A stretch of 64,000 nucleotides of DNA, from assembly GCF_038595055.1 (NCBI RefSeq), contig NZ_CP152002.1, positions 5,612,001 to 5,676,000 of the forward strand, written 5' to 3'. Shown piece after piece: positions 59,924 to 64,000 of the stretch. A model generated the notes under the pieces. The model was not told where the DNA came from and did not search any database. It saw nothing but the letters and a program-made list of their open reading frames with translations. Every line of letters begins with the position of its first letter. Position 1 is the stretch's first letter. The stretch is from Paenibacillus sp. FSL R7-0345 (lineage in GTDB: Bacteria > Bacillota > Bacilli > Paenibacillales > Paenibacillaceae). Both the position numbers and the translations under genes were made by a program.

Positions 59924-60292
59924 TCAATGCCGCTTCAGCGATACTTGCCGGAAATGCTCACCAAGCTGCTTTTTCAAATGGCCGAAGATCAGCAGCTCAC
60001 GCTGGAATTTGGAGCGCTCATCCTCCGGGCTCATGACAGGACTTCCGGTGAACGCACTGATTGTCACGTCCTCAAAGGCATTATGCATATTATTATCAAA
60101 CCAGTCGGTCTGGGTGTCTGCATCATTCGTCAGAATACGTACAATTTCATACCCTTCCTCATGCTGGTCTTCTACAATGTATACCAAAAGCGCTGAATCC
60201 CCAACCGCTCCCGGCAATACGCCAACTTCGGCACATGGTGCACCGTCAAATTCAGTCATTCTGCGGATTTTGGCGTCTTTAATGTAATACAC
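59924..60292 (-). CDS. Small acidic protein of unknown function
   Basis: The protein has 122 residues and starts at GTG, with CCAGGAGGG about 11 nt upstream. It is acidic and probably alpha/beta (YYIKDAKIRRMTEFDGAPCA, LVYIVEDQHEEGYEIVRILT) with a charged helical C-terminus ending RQVSLKRH. There is no signal or membrane segment. I do not recognise a family. It is divergent from asnB across about 185 bp. A cytoplasmic accessory role is all that can be suggested. Confidence 0.65.
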   Translation of the reverse strand: MYYIKDAKIRRMTEFDGAPCAEVGVLPGAVGDSALLVYIVEDQHEEGYEIVRILTNDADTQTDWFDNNMHNAFEDVTISAFTGSPVMSPEDERSKFQRELLIFGHLKKQLGEHFRQVSLKRH

Positions 60293-60476
60293 TTGTCATC
60301 ATCCCTCCTGGCAAATTTTCCTCTACCCTAGTGTTCGGATAAGGACATACATTTTATCCCTTCAATCGGCATATATCTGTATTACTTGGCAAAAAAGAAG
60401 CAAGTGATTACACCTGCGTTTAAAGGGAGCCCTGCTTCCGGAGCAGCAGTATCGCACAAAAGAGAGGATGAACACC

Positions 60477-62321
60477 ATGTGCGGAATAACCGGCTTTATC
60501 CAGTGGCGCGGTGACCTTACCCAGCACTCGCAGCTGCTCGTTAAAATGACTGAAACCTTATCCAACCGCGGGCCGGATGCCGCCGGAACGTGGATTTCGG
60601 GCCCTTGCGCCCTCGGCCACCGCAGACTAAGCGTCATTGATCCCGAAAACGGCGCACAGCCGATGATCGCCCGCCAGGACGAGAATATCTACGCGCTTGT
60701 GTACAACGGCGAGCTTTATAACGCAGATGAGCTCAAAAATGAGCTCAAGCAGCGCGGGCACCATTTTCTGACCCAGTGTGATACCGAAGTCCTGCTGCAC
60801 GCCTACATGGAATGGGGGCCGGACTGCACCGGGAAGCTTAACGGTATTTTTGCTTTTGCCGTCTGGGACAGTGTGCGCGAGCATCTGTTTCTGGCCCGTG
60901 ACCGGCTTGGCGTCAAACCGCTGTTCTACAGCCAGGTGGACGATGTATTTGTCTTTGGCTCTGAGCCCAAAGCGCTGCTGCAGCACCCCAAGGTTCAGCC
61001 GAAGGTCGGACCGGAAGGCCTGGCAGAAATTTTCATCGTCGGTCCGGCCCGCACTCCGGGACAGGGGGTATACAAAGATATATTCGAGCTTCGCCCGGGT
61101 CATGCCATGATTTATAGCCGCAGCGGCATCCGCAAATATGCATACTGGGAACTGGAAAGCTATGCCCACACCGACAACGTGGATGAAACAGCTGCCAGAG
61201 TGCGTGAATTGCTGCAGGATACGCTGGAACGCCAGCTCGTATCCGACGTTCCGGTCTGCTCCCTCCTATCCGGGGGACTGGATTCCAGCGCCTTGACTGC
61301 CCTCGCCGTGCAATACTACAACCGCACCGGCCAGGGCCGGGTGGACACCTATTCAGTCGATTTTGTCGATAACGACAAGCATTTTAAAAGCCATTCGTTC
61401 CAGCCCGGCGCAGACGGACCGTGGATTAAACGGATGGTCGATGAACTGCAGACAAATCACCATTACATTAATTTTGATACTCCGGATCTGGTGCCGGCAC
61501 TCGATAATGCCCTTTACTCACGAGACCTGCCGGGGATGACGGATGTCGATTCGTCGCTGTATTTATTTTGCCGGGAGATTAAAAAGAACGCGACAGTTGC
61601 CATCTCCGGCGAAGCGGCTGACGAAATCTTTGGCGGTTACCCCTGGTTCCACCGTGAAGAGGCGCTCTCCTCCGGTACCTTCCCGTGGTCAGTTGCCCCT
61701 AAAATGCGTGCAGGTCTATTGTCGCCCGAAGTCCGCGAATGGATACGTCCTCTGGAATATTTAGGCGACCGGTACAGCGATGCAGTGGCTGAAGTGCCTA
61801 AGCTTGACGGCGAGACCGGCAAACAGGCGCAGATGCGCGTCATGTCCTACCTTAATATCACCCGGTTTATGCCTACACTGCTGGACCGCAAGGACCGGAT
61901 GAGCATGGGCGTCGGGCTTGAGGTCCGCGTTCCCTACTGCGACCACCGGCTGGTACAGTACGTATTCAATATTCCCTGGGAAATCAAGACAGTCGGCAAC
62001 CGTGAAAAAGGCATTCTCCGTAAAGCGCTGGAAGGTGTACTGCCTGATGATGTGCTCTACCGCAAAAAAAGCCCTTATCCAAAAACACATAATCCTGCCT
62101 ATCTGAACGCCGTTCGTACACAGATGCTGAATATTCTGGATGACCCGTCCGCTCCAATCCTGCCGCTGATTGATCCGGCCAAAATCCGCGAGATCGCCGC
62201 CTCACCGGAATCCTCCAGCAACCTGCCATGGTTCGGCCAGCTGATGTCCGGTCCCCAGCTGTTTGCTTATCTGGCACAAGTGAATCTCTGGCTGCAGAAG
62301 TATAATGTATCCATTGGATAA
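60477..62321 (+). CDS. asnB: Asparagine synthetase, glutamine-hydrolysing
   Basis: 614 residues when started at the ATG directly before CGITGF, as required for the N-terminal nucleophile Cys; GAGAGG lies 9 nt upstream. The frame is open three codons further. The N-terminal class II glutaminase domain is followed by the synthetase domain with the PP-loop LLSGGLDSSALTAL and the later DRKDRMSMGVGLEVRVPYCD motif. It converts aspartate and glutamine to asparagine. Both active sites look intact. It is a single gene with a hairpin about 145 nt downstream. Confidence 0.95.
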   Translation: MCGITGFIQWRGDLTQHSQLLVKMTETLSNRGPDAAGTWISGPCALGHRRLSVIDPENGAQPMIARQDENIYALVYNGELYNADELKNELKQRGHHFLTQCDTEVLLHAYMEWGPDCTGKLNGIFAFAVWDSVREHLFLARDRLGVKPLFYSQVDDVFVFGSEPKALLQHPKVQPKVGPEGLAEIFIVGPARTPGQGVYKDIFELRPGHAMIYSRSGIRKYAYWELESYAHTDNVDETAARVRELLQDTLERQLVSDVPVCSLLSGGLDSSALTALAVQYYNRTGQGRVDTYSVDFVDNDKHFKSHSFQPGADGPWIKRMVDELQTNHHYINFDTPDLVPALDNALYSRDLPGMTDVDSSLYLFCREIKKNATVAISGEAADEIFGGYPWFHREEALSSGTFPWSVAPKMRAGLLSPEVREWIRPLEYLGDRYSDAVAEVPKLDGETGKQAQMRVMSYLNITRFMPTLLDRKDRMSMGVGLEVRVPYCDHRLVQYVFNIPWEIKTVGNREKGILRKALEGVLPDDVLYRKKSPYPKTHNPAYLNAVRTQMLNILDDPSAPILPLIDPAKIREIAASPESSSNLPWFGQLMSGPQLFAYLAQVNLWLQKYNVSIG

Positions 62322-62463
62322 ATGGATACACGCATCTGCAACTATAGATAAACATATTTAGGTCATGGGGGTATTATCCCTGATGCCCAGCTATGCAAAA
62401 CGTCCGGACTATCCGCTATTCAACTGCTTCCCTTCATTTAACTAACTGTGTTTTTACCTGGCC

Positions 62464-62509
62464 AGGCCGGCTGCCGCTGCTGACTAACAAGCAGCTGGCA
62501 GCCGGCCTT
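62464..62509. repeat. Strong GC-rich inverted repeat downstream of asnB
   Basis: GGCCGGCTGCC and GGCAGCCGGCC form a perfect 11-bp outer stem with an inner CTGCT/AGCAG stem. Neither side has a clear T-run, so it may be a terminator remnant or an RNA-stabilising hairpin. The rest of 62322-62601 holds no supported gene. Confidence 0.6.
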
Positions 62510-62601
62510 CCAGTGCTTCCCGGTCCATTCTATGTAGCTGATACCGTAGATGCTGCTGTCCCGCGGATCTCTCGCTGCGTAATCTCATGGGGCTATACGG
62601 G

Positions 62602-63111
62602 CAAAATCAAAGGCATTTTTGCCCTTCATTTGGCCCATTCGGGCGACGCGGGCAAAATCAAAGGCATTTTTGCCCTTCATTTAGTCCATTCGGGCGACGC
62701 GGGCAAAATCAAAGGCATTTTTGCCCTTCATTTGGTCCATTCGGGCGGCGCGGGCAAAATCAAAGGCATTTTTGCCCTTCATTTGGCCCATTCGGGCGGC
62801 GCGGGCAAAATCAAAGGCATTTTTGCCCTTCATTTGGCCCATTCGGGCTGCACGGGCAAAATCAAAGGCATTTTTGCCCTTCATTTGGCCCATTCGGGCT
62901 GCACGGGCAAAATCAAAGGCATTTTTGCCCTTCATTTGGCCCATTCGGGCGACGCGGGCAAAATCAAAGGCATTTTTGCCCTTCATTTGGCCGAGTCGGC
63001 CTGCGCGGGCAAAATCAAAGGCATTTTTGCCCTTCATTTGGCCCATTCGGGCGACGCGGGCAAAATCAAAGGCATTTTTGCCCTTCATTTGGCCGAGTCG
63101 GCCTGCGCTGG
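62602..63111. repeat. Tandem array of ten 51-bp repeats with invariant 30-bp core
   Basis: Ten units start every 51 bp from 62602 to 63061 (CAAAATC start). The first 30 bp of each, containing AAAGGCATTTTTGCCCTT, are identical in all ten. The remaining 21 bp vary between GCCC-ATTC-GGGC and GGCCGA-G-TCGGCC hairpins. The units align over 51 bp with those of the array at 46.1 kb. Open frames on both strands reflect the length being a multiple of three. The array lies in the convergent gap between asnB and the aldo/keto reductase. Confidence 0.95.
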
Positions 63112-63193
63112 CCCTCCCTCAGCCCCGATGTATCTTCTTTGTCCGCCACAGGCACAGTGGCGCCTGGTCCCGTCAACTTCAAGTACAGCACAA

Positions 63194-63237
63194 AGAGAGC
63201 AGGCCCCGTACGTTCCGGTACATAAGGCCTGCTCTTT
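63194..63237 (-). terminator. Terminator of the aldo/keto reductase gene
   Basis: On the minus strand AAAGAGCAGGCC pairs with GGCCTGCTCTC around a 20-nt insert that contains a small GTAC/GTAC hairpin; TTTG follows. It may act in both directions. Confidence 0.65.
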
Positions 63238-63302
63238 GCTTTGGCTGTCCACTATGGATTTATATCATCATGTACCCTTTTCCTGAACTTCCCCTGGCAC
63301 TC

Positions 63303-64000
63303 TTAGAAATTAAAATTGTCCGGGTCCGGTCCGAAGCGGTGGTTCTGGTTCAGGTCTTCAATCGCCTTGACATCTTCGTCGCTTAGGGTGAAGTCAAAGA
63401 AGCCGGCATTCTCGACAATCCGCTCAGCATGCACCGACTTAGGAATGGTGATAACGCCTTGCTGGAGATCCCAGCGCAGGACAATCTGCGCAACGGTCTT
63501 GCCGTATCTTTCAGCCAGCTCCTTGAGCAGAGGCAGATCCAGGTTACCCTGCATCAGCGGGCTCCAGGCCTCTACCTGGATGTCATGCGCCTTGGCGAAT
63601 TTCAGCACCTCACGCTGGGTCAGCAGCGGATGGAATTCAATTTGGTCGACCGCAGGCACCACGCCGGTATCGTCAATGATATCCTGGAGATGATGTACCT
63701 GGAAGTTGCTGACGCCGATGGATTTGACGAGCCCTTCCTTTTGCAAATGGATCAGTGCTTTCCAGGTATCCCGGTACTTGCCGGCCACCGGCCAGTGGAT
63801 CAGGTACAGGTCGATGACATCGAGGCCCAGCTTTTTGCGGCTTACCTCGAAAGCCTTCAGCGTCGATTCATACCCCTGATCAGGGTTTCGTACCTTGGTT
63901 GTAATGAACAGCTCGTCCCGCGGCACTCCGCATTCGCGGATGGCTTGTCCGACGCCTTCTTCATTATTGTATCCGGCTGCCGTATCAATGCTGCGGTAGC
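63303..64000 (-). CDS. Aldo/keto reductase (N-terminus outside window)
   Basis: The last 232 residues or so are visible; the frame runs off the right edge. AKR family features are YRSIDTAAGYNNE with the catalytic Asp and Tyr, ITTKV with the catalytic Lys, and YLIHWPV with the His. The C-terminal NADPH-binding part has VITIPKSVHAERIVENAGFF followed by DFTLSDEDVKAI. These (alpha/beta)8 enzymes reduce small aldehydes and ketones with NADPH; a role such as methylglyoxal or glyoxal reduction is possible but not shown. An internal Met at 63926 is not the true start, because conserved residues precede it. Confidence 0.93.
   Translation of the reverse strand, partial: YRSIDTAAGYNNEEGVGQAIRECGVPRDELFITTKVRNPDQGYESTLKAFEVSRKKLGLDVIDLYLIHWPVAGKYRDTWKALIHLQKEGLVKSIGVSNFQVHHLQDIIDDTGVVPAVDQIEFHPLLTQREVLKFAKAHDIQVEAWSPLMQGNLDLPLLKELAERYGKTVAQIVLRWDLQQGVITIPKSVHAERIVENAGFFDFTLSDEDVKAIEDLNQNHRFGPDPDNFNF

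Noticed and set aside
62602..63111. CRISPR array (30-bp invariant repeat plus 21-bp variable part)
   Set aside because: The variable parts are near-copies of each other with hairpin symmetry, not unique spacers. The spacing is too short, and there are no cas genes or leader in the window.
62393..63386. Long open frames through the second 51-bp array (297, 212 and 221 codons on plus, 135 on minus)
   Set aside because: Same reason as for the first array; one also runs into the aldo/keto reductase antisense region.

Overview
The window looks like a chromosomal segment of an endospore-forming, monoderm Bacillota, most likely a Paenibacillus. Supporting features are a GerA-type germination operon, LonB beside LonA, the tig-clpP-clpX-lon-ysxC housekeeping neighbourhood known from Bacillales, SLH and 'stalk' (copper amine oxidase N-like) surface proteins, exosporium-type collagen-like proteins, and a T-box leader on argS. 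The genus is inferred from gene content and style. No 16S rRNA is present.

Region 1 (1-16.2 kb, all minus strand) is an exopolysaccharide operon read from 16.2 kb towards base 1. It opens with a Wzz/YveK co-polymerase, a BY-kinase and an EpsC/FlaA1-type dehydratase. Two surface or membrane proteins of unknown role follow, then an SDR, a PglC/WcaJ-type initiating sugar transferase, a split transketolase pair, four GT4 glycosyltransferases, a Wzy-like polymerase, a Wzx-like flippase and an acyltransferase cut by the window edge. The glycan-specific half (about 1-11 kb) is visibly A/T-rich compared with the signalling half, as expected of a swapped cassette. Just upstream lie an SLH surface protein (16.3-18.3 kb) and the PHP-family tyrosine phosphatase that would counteract the BY-kinase (18.5-19.2 kb).

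Region 2 (19.3-36.9 kb) is protein quality control and sporulation: ysxC, lonA, lonB, clpX, clpP and tig, interrupted by ispG, a gerA/gerC/small/gerB operon, and an A/T-rich island between lonA and lonB that carries a NeuD/PglD-like acetyltransferase and three small genes. The gene upstream of tig appears to start with AUU.

Region 3 (37-45.8 kb) has tRNA-Arg(UCU), a composite inverted repeat, a DUF342/FapA-like protein, an EamA exporter, pstS-pstC-pstA without pstB, a stalk/beta-propeller protein and a lipoprotein.

Region 4 (46-64 kb) holds a large array of exact 51-bp repeats, a TetR-controlled ABC exporter with a perfect operator palindrome, a SWIM-SNF2 helicase, a redoxin, a collagen-like pair, a T-box argS with an in-frame 21-bp repeat insertion, a second tRNA-Arg(UCU) in inverted orientation, asnB, a second 51-bp array and an aldo/keto reductase cut by the window edge.

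The most unusual signal is a set of four intergenic repeat loci (37.3, 46.1, 59.3 and 62.6 kb). All are hairpin-rich and all are built on a pitch of 50-52 bp. Two are long, perfectly phased tandem arrays with no stop codon in several frames; the other two are inverted pairs of direct repeats.
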